From Closterium sp. Naga37s-1 (taxonomy: Eukaryota; Streptophyta; Zygnematophyceae; Desmidiales; Closteriaceae), in assembly GCA_947471745.1 (NCBI GenBank), contig CANJKZ010000264.1:69501-133500 (forward strand): a stretch of DNA of 64,000 nt, written 5' to 3'. The notes under the pieces are model-generated. The model saw nothing but the letters and a program-made list of their open reading frames with translations. It was not told the DNA's origin and searched no databases. The translations under genes were made by a program, and so were the position numbers. Positions 10,714 to 23,036 of this stretch are shown here, piece after piece. Every line of letters starts with the position of its first letter. Positions within the stretch are counted from its first letter, which is position 1.

Positions 10714-13700
10714 TCAGCTCCCAATGCGGTGGTAGAAGAGCAGGTAGGCTTCACAGCGCAGCACCCGCTCCAATGTTGTTGCCTGGGCGTGCGTGTCACT
10801 GATGTACCACCAGTGCCCACCCTCCCATCCGCCACACTCCCTTGCCTGCCCCCCTCCCCCACCACACACCTTCCCCAGCACTCCATTGCCCTCTGCAGTA
10901 ACCCCATTGATCTGCACTTTGACCCCCCCACCCTCGGCCCCACCTGCTTGCACCAGCTCCGCTCCACTGCATGCACCCACATCTGCCTCCCCACTGCTTT
11001 GCACATCCGCTGCACCCCCTTGCTGCTGCTGCCAGCCGCGCAGCACATAAGCCACGTAGTGCCCGCCTCGCATCGTGCCGCTGTGCTCCACCACCCCACA
11101 CAGCCGGTACCGGTGGGGCTCACCCTTTGCCTGAGCCTCAATCTGAGACTGGGACTGGTCCTCCAACACACCATCCAATGGCGCCTCGCCACCTGTCTGC
11201 ACAGCTAGAGGCGCCTGCGGTGTGTGCAGCGGCTTGGGTGGTGCCGATGATGATGCTGATGGTGATGGTGCGGTGTGGGTGGGTGGGGTTCTGTGTGGCC
11301 ATGTGACAGTGACACATGGGGGCAATCGGAGGGCATGCGGCAAGGGAGAATATTGATGAGTGAGTGGTTAGCAGATCACAGGGAGGCGCAGTGGGACACA
11401 GGTATGCAGGGAGGCAGCAATTATGGGGCAGCAGTTGCTTCTGACAATATTCAGCAACAAGCAAGAGCAAAAGGAAGAGCGAGGGGGGCGGACATGCAAT
11501 GGAGGGCTCACAGGGGGTGGGGGTCGACCAAGGGGCTGAGGTCCAGCCACTCGCCAAACGCCACGTGGCCACTGATCTTGGAGAGCCTGCCGCGGGTGTC
11601 GTGGCGGAAGCGCTTGAGATGCACCACCAGCACGGGCGGTGCCCTGTTCACCCGGTACCACTTCCGAGCCTCACTGCACACCCGCACCCCCTCCTCCTCC
11701 CCCTCTGCCTCCTCCTCTGACTCCTCCTCCTCATTCTCCCCTTGTTCGTCTCCTGCCCCACCGCCAACACCAGCGGCAGCAGGAGTGGCAGGAGTCACAT
11801 GCTCCACGTCTCTGCATTCCACATGACTGCTGTCATCAGTGCCACCGGAACAGCCTACTGCTGCCACACTGCCTGCTGCGGGTGCATCCTTCGCCGCAGG
11901 GTCGACATTTTCTGCAGTCACACCGTTCGCTGCAGTCACACCGTTCTCTGCAATCACACTGTTCTCTGCAATCACACTGTTCTCTGCAGTCACACTGTTC
12001 GCTGCAGTCACACCGTTCTCTGCAATCACACTGTTCTCTGCAGTCACACTGTTCGCTGCAGTCACATGCTTGGCTGCAGTCACATCCTTGGCTGCAGTCA
12101 CATCCTTGGCTGCAGCCGCGTCGTTTCTTTCAATCCAATCATAAGCAGAGCTAACTACTGCGGTCGCAATTGATGCCACCACTACCCTATCCGCCTCGCC
12201 ACTCACCTCCCCCACACTCTCTGTCCCTTCTCCCCTCGCCCCTTCAGCAGCCACCACACCACTACCTTCTCCGCCCTTCCCCTTCCTCCCTCGCCTCTCC
12301 TCCCTCCGTCTGCGCATCACCTCTTTCCGTCTGATGGCGGTGCAGCCATCACAGCCCCACGCATCGTCCCCTCGTAGCACCTCCTCTGCGCTGAACTCAC
12401 ACAGACACCCCTCCACTGACATGCGCGTCGCTGCCTGCTGCTGCTTCGCCTGCTGCACCTGCTTCTGTGACAGCTGCGGCGACTGCGCCTGCGGCTGCGG
12501 CTGCAACTGCGGCGGCTGCTCTGGCTGATCTGACAGGAATCCCACCCTCCGTCCCCGCCCCTTCTCCGTGCTCGAGCTCACAACGCCACCCTCCTGTGCG
12601 CCCGCTGCACTGCTGCTGCATGCCACACTCGCACCCATGCTGCTGCTCCCCATGGCATTGCCACCGCCCTCTCTGCTGGAGGCGTCAGGCCTGCTGCAGG
12701 CGCCGGTGACTGCACTGTTATCACCTTGCCTCGCTCCTCTCCCATCACTCTCCTGCTCTTCTCCCACCCTCTGCTCCTTCCCACCCTCCTCGGCGGCATC
12801 TCTCCCTTCACCAACTATCTCCTTAGCAGCCATCCCCTCAGCAGTGTTCCCGTCAACGGCGCTCCCATTCGCAGCATCGCCACTGCTACTGGCCTCACCA
12901 CCATCCCCTGCACCACCCTCTTCCCCTCCCACTGCTGCTCCCTGCTGTTCCTCTTCCACACCTCCACCTGCCACGTCACCTGCTACACCATCCGCCACAC
13001 CACTTGACACGTCACCCGCCACATCACGAGCCTCTGCCACCACCTCACCATTCCCAGCACCTGCTTGCGTTGCTTCCACCACGCAACTGCTGATGCCACT
13101 GTTACCATCGCTACCGCTGTTCCTGTTACCATTGCTACCGCTGTTCCTGTTACCATCGCTGCTAATGCCACTGGAATCATTGCTGCATGTGCCAGTCTCT
13201 GTGCGTCCTTTGCTCGCTTCCCCATCGCCCACACTCCCTTTCACCCCCTCCACCGCCCCTCCCTCCCCTCTCTCCTCCCTTCTTTCCTCTGCCTTTGCCT
13301 CCCTTCCCCCTGCCACCTCCCCCTTGCCACCCCGCCCGCCTTTCCCATCCCTCTTCTCCACCGCCGTCCACTCGCCCAGCTCCGCCCCCTTCCCACCAAC
13401 ATGCGCCTTCCTGCTGCTCTGCACTGCCATGTGTGCGCGGGGAGAGGGCGGGGGGGGCGCAACGGGGATGGGGAGGGAGAGGTCGAGAAAGGGTTCGCTG
13501 ACAGTGGACGAGTGCCCGCACTCGCAGCACACCACCGTGCTGCTCAGCACCCCGCCAAACAGCCTCTCCACCACACTCAACCTCTTCCCATTCTCTCCCC
13601 CTCCCCCTCCGCGTCCCCCCTCCCCATCCCGCCCTGCCTCCTCCCCATCCTCGTCCTCCTCCTCGCTTTCCCCCTCGCCCCGCTCCTCTTCCTCCCACCC

Positions 13701-16133
13701 CGCCTCCACAGCGCCTGCCTCTTCCCCGCTCCCCTCCTCCTCCAGCCATCCCAGCCCCATGCCCTCTCCCCCCTCCTCCCCCCTCTCCTCCCTCATTCGC
13801 TGCACCTCCTCCGCGGCGGCGCCCCCCTCCACGCGCCTTAGCCGCGCCATCGCCTGCCCCAGCCCCGCACTCAAGCCCGCCAATGGCCCCGAACCCCCCT
13901 GCCCCTCCGCCTTCCCCCCCTCCTTTATTCCCCCTGCCCCTCCTGCAGCGTTCGCCGCAGGGAGGGATGGGGGAGGAGGGGGAGGCGGCGGGGCGGAGGG
14001 GGGAGGAGGGGGAAGCGGCGGGGCAGAGGGGGGAGGAGGGGGCGGGGGCGGAGGCGGGGTGGGAGGAGGGGGGGGTGCGCAAGGGGGGACATTATCGCGA
14101 GGCGGGGGCGGGGGGGGAAGCGGGGGAGGGGGTGGGGGAGCAGCGGATGCAGCTTGGCGTTTCTTCTTGCGGGCAGCAGCAGCGGCGGCAGCAGCGGTGC
14201 CGTCTTCCTCCTCCTGCAGCAGCTGCAGCAGGCACCGCAGCAGCTCGTGACTGTCCTGCTGCTCATACCCTCTGAACCGAGGTGCCTGCCTGCACACCGC
14301 GCCAAACAGCTCCCGCGGATTGTAAGGCGACGCTTTCCACCCCCTCCCCTCCGCCTCGTGCTGCTGCGCCCGCTTTCCCCCGCCCCCCTTGCCATGCTTC
14401 CCCCCCGCGCCCCGCTTTCCTCCTCCCCCCGCGCGGGCTGTTGATCTGCGCGAGTGGAGCGCCTTGCCCCTCGCCACGTGGCCGCGCGGACAGCAGATGC
14501 TCTCCTCCGATTGGCTGCCTGGGGCAGCTGTAGCAACGGCACCAGCGGCATCAGAAGCAGCAGCAGGCACGAGGCCCGGGTTCAAGTCTTCAAAGACGCG
14601 TCTCAGGGCCATACCGATGGGCCCCTTGAACCTTCTCTTCCTCCCCCCCACCTTCACTCCTCCCCCTTTCCGCCCCCCTCCAACCTTCCCCTCTAACCCC
14701 TCCTTATCCCCCCCATCCGCATCCGCACCTTCAGTGCCCCCTCCGCCATCGCCCCGCCTCTCTGTCCCCGTGTCCGCCAGAGCAGGCGCCTCGACACGTG
14801 GCAGCTCCGGATTGGCGAGGAAGTGGTCTCGGAGCGCAGGGATGGCGACAAGGTTCTGAAGGACGGAGTTGAAGAAGCACGTGTTGCCCAGATTGCTCAA
14901 CCCGCGCACCGGCCCCTCGCCTCCCCCGACTGCCCGCCGCTCCCCCTCCCCTTCCCCCTCATCTCCACCCTCCCCGTCTTCCGCCTCCTTCTCGACCTCG
15001 TCACCTGACAACCCCCCCTTCCCCGCTCCGCTCTTCTTCTCTCTCCCCTTCGCTGCAGCCACCGCATCCCGCCCCTCCTTCGCCTTCCCTCGCCCCTCCC
15101 CTATCTCCGCCGCTCCCTCCTTCGACCCCCCTTTGCTCTGCTCCGCCGCCTTAGCGCGCGCCACTTCCGCGCGCCTCTCCGCCAGCAGCAGGAGGAACTC
15201 GCGGAGCGGATGGTCCAAGGGGAGGCTTTGCGCCCATGGCACGCCCCCCTCAGCAACACTATCCCCAGCAGCGCTCCCCCCTTCACTCGCATGGGTGGTC
15301 GCAGCATTCGCTGACGTGTCACTCCGCGCCCCTCCCCCTCCCGCCTCCCCCTGTCTCTCCACCCCCTCTTTCACCGGATTTTCTTCCGCCTGCGCGCACT
15401 CAGAGTCAACTGCCTGTGCGCACTCAGAGTCAACTGCCTGCGCGCGTTCGCCGGTTTCGGCGCGCAGCAGCACGCAGCGGTGGCAGCGGAAGCACCAGAC
15501 GCGCAAGGACTGCGCGTGCGCCATCAGCGCGTGGCTCTTCAGCTGGCTCCAGTGCTGCTGCGCGTGCCCGTAGCCGCTCTCCCGCGCGCCAGCGCCTTCC
15601 CCATCCCTTCCGCCATAGCTAATCCCTGTTTCCGCATCCCCTTCCGCCATTTTCGCATCTCCGCAAAACCCCCGCGCGCACACCAGGCACACCCAGAGCG
15701 ACTCATCCGCCGTACCCGTTATAGGCGCCGCATGCTCCTTCTTCTTGCTGCTAGCCAATCGGTGGCTGTGCTGGCTGCACGGATCGCACGCATCCACGTG
15801 GCGTTTCTTCAGCTCGCGAGTGAACTTCTTCAGATCTAAACCCTTGTGGTGATGACACGTGGCAACGCGAGCCAGCGACTCGTCCTCTTCCTCACCCACC
15901 ATCGCATCATTCGCCGAAACTTCCGATCCAGGAATACAACCAGCCGAAGCTGCTTGCGTCGAATCAGCATCACTGACGCTAGTCGGAAACTCAGTTGCCT
16001 GCGCGGCACTCTTTGATTGGTCGTCACACGCTGACGTGGCACTCTCAGCTGCTGCGGACGACCCAACAGGTGTCCGCGCGGTTGTGGTTTGACCTGCCGC
16101 CTTGGCCTTGCGTTGTTGCTTCCGCTTCGACAT
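10714..16133 (-). CDS. Ubiquitin carboxyl-terminal hydrolase, UBP1/UBP2 (USP16/45) type
   Basis: Cysteine protease that removes ubiquitin from proteins. Two exons fit: 16133-11512 and 11290-10714, with donor gtgagc, acceptor cacacag and matching phase, giving about 1732 residues. The start is the ATG of MSKRKQQRKAKAAG; frame further upstream lacks an ATG. An N-terminal zinc-finger UBP domain covers about residues 95-230 (CHHHKGLDL, CDPCSQHSH, WVCLVCARGFCGD, CFRCHRC). The Cys box GLSNLGNTCFFNS puts the nucleophile near residue 419; YEQQDSHELL follows near 626; LVVHLKRFRHD and, in exon 2, HSGTMRGGHYVAYV carry the catalytic His, and WWYISD the third catalytic region. About 900 residues of low-complexity sequence (poly-Pro, Glu/Gly, Ser/Asn, a 6-residue repeat) split the catalytic domain, making it far longer than most family members. 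Stop is TGA. Family assignment is firm; the intron is inferred. Confidence 0.88.
11918..12115 (-). repeat. 18-bp tandem repeat inside the deubiquitinase gene
   Basis: About eleven imperfect copies of an 18-bp unit encode the 6-residue repeat TAENSV/TAAKDV/IAENGV on the minus strand. It keeps frame and lies in the variable insert before the His box. Confidence 0.85.
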
Positions 16134-16506
16134 CGCGGCCGCTGAGAGTGTGGCCGGCGTCGCAGCGACGAAGTCCCACGGCGTCCGCGACTCAACTTGC
16201 CTGGTCAGGACTGTCCTACAGGTAGTGTGGTGTGGTGGACCTAGAAGGATGCCCAATTACAGGGATCCGCTGCTGAGTGTTTGGTTGGTGGTCTTGGAAT
16301 CCGAATCTCCTCCTGTGGTTGTCACGACATCATCAAAGGTGGCCCCTCGATTATACCGCAACCGTACCGAACGCCAGATGCAAGGAAAATACACCGCCTT
16401 TCGCTCTATAATACATGAAAGAACAACTCCACTTTCATCTCCTTTCAGTGACACATCTACAGCTTTATATATTAATTTTGTGGAAGGTACGTTACCTTCC
16501 TGCGAA
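16134..16506. other. Intergenic gap between the transporter and the deubiquitinase
   Basis: Both flanking genes run on the minus strand, so this 373-bp gap holds the transporter 3' end and the deubiquitinase promoter and leader. A minus-strand tattataga motif near 16405-16413 is the only TATA-like string I see. No gene. Confidence 0.5.
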
Positions 16507-17779
16507 TCATGAGTCGATGCTCCGAGCTGAGTTTTTATTGTCGAGCAAGGGGCTCTCTAACGATGGCTGGGTGATTTCATCTGACGACTCGTCCAGGTGT
16601 GTCGTGAGCACAATGCCGCCCGCCAGGAGAGATGAAACGAGGGGCAGCAGAAAAAGGACCCACCGCACAATAGAGCGCGGACAGGTGGGGCTGGTGGGAC
16701 CACAAAACTCTTCTTTTGCTGCACAGCACAGCACAGCATAGCAGAGCAGAGGAAGGGATAGCACAGCAGCATTCATACTGATATTAGTCGCGTGGTGAGG
16801 GGAGTGCTAGACACTGTCACATGCCCAGTCACATGTCCACTCATGCAGGAACCAGGCAGCAGGCAGGGGCAGGGGGGGGCAGCGAGAGAGACATGAGTTA
16901 TGGCAAGGCGGGCATGGTTGGGGGCGTGGGAGGGACTGACAGTTGAAGGCCTGTATGGCAACGAGGGCGATGCCGCAGGTGAACTTGTCAAGGAAGGACA
17001 GCGAGCCGTACACAAAGGCACACACCAACACATGCTGCCCCACCAACACCCCCTCCAGACTCGTTGCCGTCACCTGATGGGATGGGATGGGATGGGATGG
17101 GATGGGATGGGATGGGATGGGATGGGATGGGATGGGATGGGATGGGATGGGGGAAATGCGCGCACATGCAAGAGGGAGATGCGGGGAACTTTTGAGATGT
17201 GGCTGTCTCCTGATGGGCTGGGACGGGGTGAATGTGTGTACAGGCAAGAGGCAGGAGGAGGAGGGGTACCAAGGACGCAAATAATGGAGCTGACAGGGCT
17301 GGTGGTGACAGGGCGTGCATGGGCGAGTATGAGTGAAGGGAAAGAAGAGAGTGCAACAGCATGAGAGCACGAACGGGAGAGCACTAGCACGGGTGAGGTA
17401 GGAGGGGTGTGCAAGCAAGAGAGGTAGGGGAGGGAGCAGGGGCGTACGAGCATGAGGGCGTTGGAGATGCCGACAACGAGGGCGAGGGCGTAGACAACGA
17501 GGTCCATGGATGGCCCCGCGTCTACATAGAGGAAGGCTGCACTCGCCCCCGCCCACAGCACTGCACCCAGGCTGAACGCCACCCTCATGCGGCTCATGTC
17601 CCAATGTAGCTCCTGTGAGAGGGAGAAGAGGATGGATGGGGTCGGGGGTGGGGGACGAGGGAAGGGGAAGGACTTGAAAAGAGTGGGGAGGAAGGAGATG
17701 GGAAGAGAAGGGCGCAGATACATTGGGCGAGGCGGGAATTGAGGGATGATGGGAAGTGGGGGTTGGGAGAATGATGGGA

Positions 17780-17817
<38 letters not shown>

Positions 17818-20800
17818 TGAGGCGGGATAACTTGAAGCGGAGTGAGATGAGTGAGAGGTGGTGAGAGGTGTTACCTGGAGCACGACGGAAGTGATGAAGC
17901 TGCAGATGAAGATGAGCGCTGGGATCTGATGGGCGCGCAGTGGCGGAGAAAAGGGGCAAGGGGAAGGGGAGGAGAGCGGAATATGGAGAGAGGGGGGAGG
18001 AGAATTGAAGGAGAGCGACGAATGAGCGCTGCGATATGACGGCGTGTGGCATGGTGTAGAGAGAGGGCAGGGAGAAAGGGAGAGGGGAGGGCATGTGGAG
18101 GAGAAATGAATGAGCGTCAGCAGGCAGTGAGAACAGACAGTGAGAACAGCAGGAGATGCAGTTTCCATGGGCGCAGGCAGGGCGGAGGTGGGCGAGGAGG
18201 AGTCTCACGGTGGCTTTGGCGGAGGGGTGCAGACCCAGGTCGAATATGAGGAAGAATGGCAGCATGGCCTGGGGGGAGGGGGGAGGAATTGTTGAGGGGA
18301 GGGAGGGAAGAAGTGGGGAGGGAGAGAGAAAAGGCGGTATAGGACTGGAGTGTGAGATCAGTGTTGTGTGCGCTACATATTTCTGTTACTTGAGTAACAT
18401 TGCTTTTACCTAAAGGCATTATTGCTGAACTGATAAAAATACTTCCTGACCTGGATAATACTTCATGATGGCAAATATTGTTGTTCTCTTCCTGATTTGG
18501 GACATATTATAGCTTACTTCCTAACTTGGGACAAATTCTTGTTTCCTTGCTGACCTGGGAGACGTTGGTGATGAGTCGCACGAACATGTAGACAGCCGCC
18601 ACCTGGAAGTATGCCAGCTGGCGGAACCAAAAGAGCCACGCTGGCACTGCCTTCTCCTCCGCCGCCTCTGATTGGCCGTTCTTGGCTGCCCACTGCTGTG
18701 ATTGGTCGGTGCTGTCGTCGGCGGATTGGTCGGTGCAGAAGGAGCGGGAGGAGGGCAGACGCACTGGCACACGGGACACGCTGGGAGATGGAGAGGGGGG
18801 CGAGGCAGGAGGGACAGGAGACGCAGGAGGAGCAGGAGGGGCAGTGGAAGGAAGGAGATGTGAAGGGCAACAGCAGCAGGATACAAGCTCCGTGGTCAAT
18901 GAAATTCACGGAGGATGGTCAAGGGACGGCTTGGTACTGGTGCACGCACAGGGATGCACCCACAGAAGGGCGTGTGGCCATTGACGCAGCACGGCGTGGC
19001 ACTCACGTGGGCTCGCGCACCCCCGCGTAGAAGATGAGCAGGAAGGCAGCGCCCGAGGTGAGCGCCACAAACGAGATCCACCGGTACTGCGCCTGCACCT
19101 GTGCACGCACGGGGAGGGGTGGAGGAGGGGAAGTCGAGGGGACAGGTGGGAGGGCGCGTGGAGTGAGGAAGGGGCGGGGGGGGTGGGGAAGATCCACCGG
19201 TATTGCACTTGCACCTGCACCTGCACCTGCAAACGGGTGAGGAACGTCAGGGTGGTGTCTGTACGTGGGAGAGTGAGTGGGCACCTGGGAGGGAAAGAGA
19301 GCACCTAAGAGGGCGAGGAGCACCTGAGAAGGCGACTGGGCACCTGGGCGGGGTCATGGGCACCTGGGAAGATTGGTGGGCAGCTGGGAGGGCGAGTGGG
19401 TACCTGGGCAGGGTGGTGGGCGGGGAAGAGGGAGAAGGCGGCGAGGGCGATGGCGAAGAGGGCGAGGTTGGCGAGCATGGTGAAGGCGTTGCGACAGCTG
19501 TTCATCGCCACGCGGCTGCTGGGGTTGCCTGTCAGACAGTTCACCATCGCCCTGTGGTAGGAGAGATTGGGGGAATGGGAGCAGGGGGGGGAGGAAGAGG
19601 GCGGAGAAGGGCAGGGTATGGATGTGTGTAAGGGGGCAATGCAGGTGCTGAGGGGGAGAACGAGGGGATGCATGGGGGTGTGGGTGTGATGGGAGAGGGA
19701 GGCAGTGGATGTGTGTATGAGAGGGATAAAGTGGGAGGGCGAAAGTGCGCAGGGGTGCTTTCGAGAACTGAATTTCTGCACTCGCATGCTCACACAGCAT
19801 TGGCAGCTCGCCCCTAAGCCCTGGCCAGCAAGCCAGCCACGCTCACTTGTGTGGCACACCTGCCTGCCCCAATCACTCACATGTGAGACACCTGGGTAGC
19901 GGCCCAGCCGCAGTTGAAGACGGCAGCAAAGACGCTGTAGCTGGCGGTTTCAACGAGCGTGGAGTTGGAGGCGAGCAGGCGGCACACGAGGCAGCCTCCA
20001 AACACGGAGGAGAAGGACACCACTGTGCACACCGACCCGCCCAAGTGCCACAGCTTGTAGTGCCCGAACTGGTCGATCTGAGGGGGTTGCGAAGGACAGT
20101 GCGATCGGGGGAAGAAGCCGTCGTCTAATGCCCACAAACGCATTGTGTTCTTGCTGCTGCAAACGTCTTTTGTAGAGACCATGAGTCTGGGAAGACAAGG
20201 GTTGTTGGCGTGATTTCCACCTTTATTACACAAGATGGGAATGCTCTTCACTGTGGCACATCGTTCAGGGCTGTTTTGTCTCATATTCCCACCTGTTACG
20301 CCCACTGCTCCTGTCCACCCATGTTCCCAATGCTACCATCAACACTACGTTCCCCATGCCTACCATTGCTCCCACTCCCATGCGTCTCGCTCACCAGCTC
20401 GCCGGCGACGAGGGTGGCAGCAGCATCGGCGAATTGGCCCGACAGCATCACCACGCCCGCCTGCCTGCACGCGCGCCCGTGGACCCGGGGATCATGAACC
20501 AGCGAGGGGCGAGGCGGGGACAGGGGTAAGACGAGAGCGAGGAGGGAGAGGAAAACGAGAGGAAGGGAGATGTCAGTGGCAATTTCGGTGAATAGAACGG
20601 CTAACTAAGATTCATCCAAATGTGCCACCAATTCAAACACGAATTGTAACATTCAGGTGCATTCCAGGCACCCAAGCTCACTACCAGTCGCTCGCATAAA
20701 TCTGAAAGCTATTCTTCAGAGTGGAAGGGAGCTATTGATCCTGTGAGCAATTTCCGCTTCAGACCGACTCTCAACCGTCCCTCATGACAGACCAATGCTG

Positions 20801-21249
20801 ACTTACTGACAGTAGGTCGTACTTAGAGGAATCAGATGCACGTGATTATTTGGAAGGCCAGTACCGCGTACGTACAAGGGCGACCGAAACGACGCATTGC
20901 GGGGAGAGGGCGTGGGGACGTACTGCGGGGAGAGGCCGATGTCGGAGAGGTAGATGAGGAGGTATGTGAACCAGCACGCGGCCGTGATGTCGTTCAGCAT
21001 GTGCCCCGTACCGTACGCCACCACCTGCCACCGCGGTAACGGCCGCTGGCAAGGGCCCAGCGGCAGCACCGCGTCGCTTCCCGTGGAGCCTCGGCTGAGC
21101 GATGGTTCTAGAACCGGGAGATAACCGTCCTGCTGGGGATCTTCGCCGCCGTTTGCGGCTACTTTTACGGCATCATTTCCGTTGGTTAGCAGAGGAACGA
21201 CTATGGAGACTTCTGAAGTGGAATCGCGTTGCGACGAAGACGGACCCAT
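16507..21249 (-). CDS. MFSD12: MFSD12-like major facilitator transporter
   Basis: Twelve-helix major facilitator protein of the MFSD12 family; the animal member is a lysosome/melanosome cysteine importer, but its role here is unknown. Eleven exons fit GT-AG ends and codon phase throughout: 21249-20924, 20464-20395, 20077-19881, 19551-19404, 19098-19007, 18780-18555, 18268-18209, 17925-17875, 17612-17448, 17073-16937, 16690-16507; total 551 residues, TGA stop. The start is the ATG of MGPSSSQRDSTSEV. Family motifs in order: GHMLNDITAACWFTYLL (helix 1), FGHYKLWHLGGS, FNCGWAATQVSH, RNAFTMLANLALFAIALAAF, AYFQVAAVYMFVRLITNVSQ, AFVYGSLSFLDKFTCGIAL. The cytosolic tail ends in an acidic, Ser/Leu-rich segment (SLESPLLDNK), which could act as a dileucine-like sorting signal (inference). 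The last intron has a weak donor (gtccct), so that junction is the least sure. The N-terminal 80 residues are an extension relative to animal members. Confidence 0.9.
17077..17151. repeat. GATGG pentanucleotide microsatellite in a transporter intron
   Basis: About fifteen nearly perfect copies of gatgg lie in the intron just upstream of the tenth exon (minus-strand sense ccatc), close to the acceptor at 17074. Confidence 0.95.
17781..17822. repeat. GAGTGA hexanucleotide microsatellite in a transporter intron
   Basis: Six to seven copies of gagtga in the intron between the eighth and ninth exons of the transporter gene. Confidence 0.9.
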
Positions 21250-21834
21250 TTGCGCTGGACGGAGAGACTGTACGATGTGATCCGCAGCTAACAGACAGCA
21301 AATCGTCGTAAGAGTTACTAAATTGACCACGGATCGACCTAATGCAGACTAATGAATTTCTATAGCGAGAAGAAGAAAGCCTAAGAAGGTCGCGAGAATT
21401 GCTGTTGCGAAGGAAAACAGGTCGGAAACTTCACAAACAACCCAATTCAATGCGTGCTGGCGTAATCCTGCCAGACGGGAATGCGAATACTGTAGCTTGC
21501 ATTTCCATATTGCGTTGGAAGCACACGTCAGATGAATCAGCCATGGCCGCCGAACCAACCAGCCACGAAATTCGCAGTGCTGCTTTCCAGCTTCTCAGAC
21601 CGCGTCTGCTGGCATCGTCCAGCGCAGATAGGAGCTTGAGGTGCACACGCGCGTGGAGGCAGCAAATGGCCGCACTGGGTGGAGAGAGAGAGAGCAAGCT
21701 AGAGTCTACAAGCGACTGGTGGAGGTGAGTGCGGAGCATCCAGACGGACCGTTGGACCTTGGGATTTGTTTGGGCCTTGCCTTGCCTGCTCCTCGCTTCA
21801 CTCGCTTCGCGTATTTCACAGGAGAGGAGAGGAG
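21250..21834. other. Upstream region of the transporter gene
   Basis: Holds the 5' flank and leader of the MFSD12-like gene. Frame stays open upstream of its ATG to about 21330, but no earlier ATG is in frame. A small (ga)n run lies at about 21687-21695. I see no other gene. Confidence 0.5.
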
Positions 21835-22425
21835 AGTGATTGCAGGACGCAGCAAGTACGATTTGTTCCGGAGCTGTCGAGGGAATGACGAACCACCCTG
21901 GTTTTGGGTTTCCGATTTCTTTCGGCAGTGGTTTTGACACCGTCTTGCTTTGCGCTCGAGTCCGATACCTTCGGTCAGTTATTTTCGCTATTGCTCCTTT
22001 TCAAGTCCAGAGACTAATATTTTATTTATTTATCAGGATATCATAAATTGGATTGTCGCGTCAATTACGAGAAGCTCGGGACAACAAATATTAACCCCTC
22101 ATGGAGGGCATGCCATTTGGGAGGCATCAGCCCTAAACACTATGAGGCAAGGTGTTTAGGATTGATGCCTCCCAAATGGCCAGCCATCCGAGAGGGGTTT
22201 ATTGTTTCCACTGGCCACTAAACTGAAACCAGGTAACTTCAGAATTTTTCTGGTCGCAAAAAATTGGAAATGTCGAAATCAGCTGCCCCAAGGAATCGGA
22301 CGTGAGCGGAGAAGCGAGGCGGTGTCAAAGCCAATGCTAAAAGGAATCAGAAATTTGAAAACAGAGTGATCCGTCATTTCCTCGGAGCTGTCTGATGATA
22401 CTGTTGAACCCAGCCAGTCATTCTC
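21835..22425. repeat. Large imperfect palindrome (fold-back element)
   Basis: A tight core pairs 22093-22140 with 22152-22200 around an 11-bp spacer: tgccatttgggaggcatcag against its complement in the right arm, with taacccctc / gaggggttt at the stem base. Outside the core a more diverged pair continues: left arm 21835-22080 and right arm about 22207-22425 share, in opposite orientation, strings such as gagctgtcgaggg and ggttttgacaccg. The left arm read on plus and the right arm read on minus both give a peptide with the pattern EGMT/EEMT, then GSGFDT/SIGFDT. It could be an inverted duplication of a gene fragment or a fold-back transposon. Confidence 0.75.
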
Positions 22426-23036
22426 GCCAGTTACATCTGCCGTTGCCGTGCTGCCCGTACGCCACACCGTACAGGAATACAATTGGCGGTCGTACTCCTG
22501 GATTGACTCGAGTACCAATCATCGTGACGGAAATCGCCCATTGCTGGGAAGGTAAGGCAATGGTCGGATCATGAAACGTGGCGCAACCAAGAACCCAGGA
22601 GATGACTTGTGATGGATGGACATTGGACACTCGTACTTAGGGTGGAACGGAGATATCGAGGACCAAGTGTAGAATTTCCATATCGCGTGGTCTTCTGAGT
22701 TCAGCGAGCTGTTACTACAAAGCATTTGACAACAAATTATTGAAGCAAACAGGAGCCCCATATGTACAAACAGGCCATCAGATATCAGCATAAAACACGC
22801 TGATTAGGCTGAATTTGTAGCTGTGATTTTCCTTTTCCCTAAAATTTCAGTATCTTCTTTAGGTTTGCACCGATTTTTCAGTTGAAGTATAGGACCAGCC
22901 TGACTAATTAGTGTTTAGGTGTACCAGTAACACTGAAGCATCAGTATAGTGTACCGAGTCACACTGATTCGGACTTACCAAAATGTATCGGGTACAGGAA
23001 ATGGTGTGCGCGTACATGGGGCTTTAGGCCCAAAAG
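22426..23036. other. Intergenic stretch, no gene recognised
   Basis: AT-richer than its surroundings. Short phrases on the left of the palindrome recur in the same direction here, for example atttccatat followed by gcg at about 21502 and 22675, hinting at an older duplication. The right part may be the body of the tRNA-derived SINE at 23037-23135. Confidence 0.4.

Noticed and set aside
12568-14250. 560-codon plus-strand open frame opposite the deubiquitinase
   Set aside because: Shadow of the antisense frame; no domain, codon pattern follows the minus-strand Pro/Glu repeats.
21250-21330. N-terminal extension of the transporter to about 21330
   Set aside because: No ATG upstream of 21249 in that frame; the segment reads as leader.
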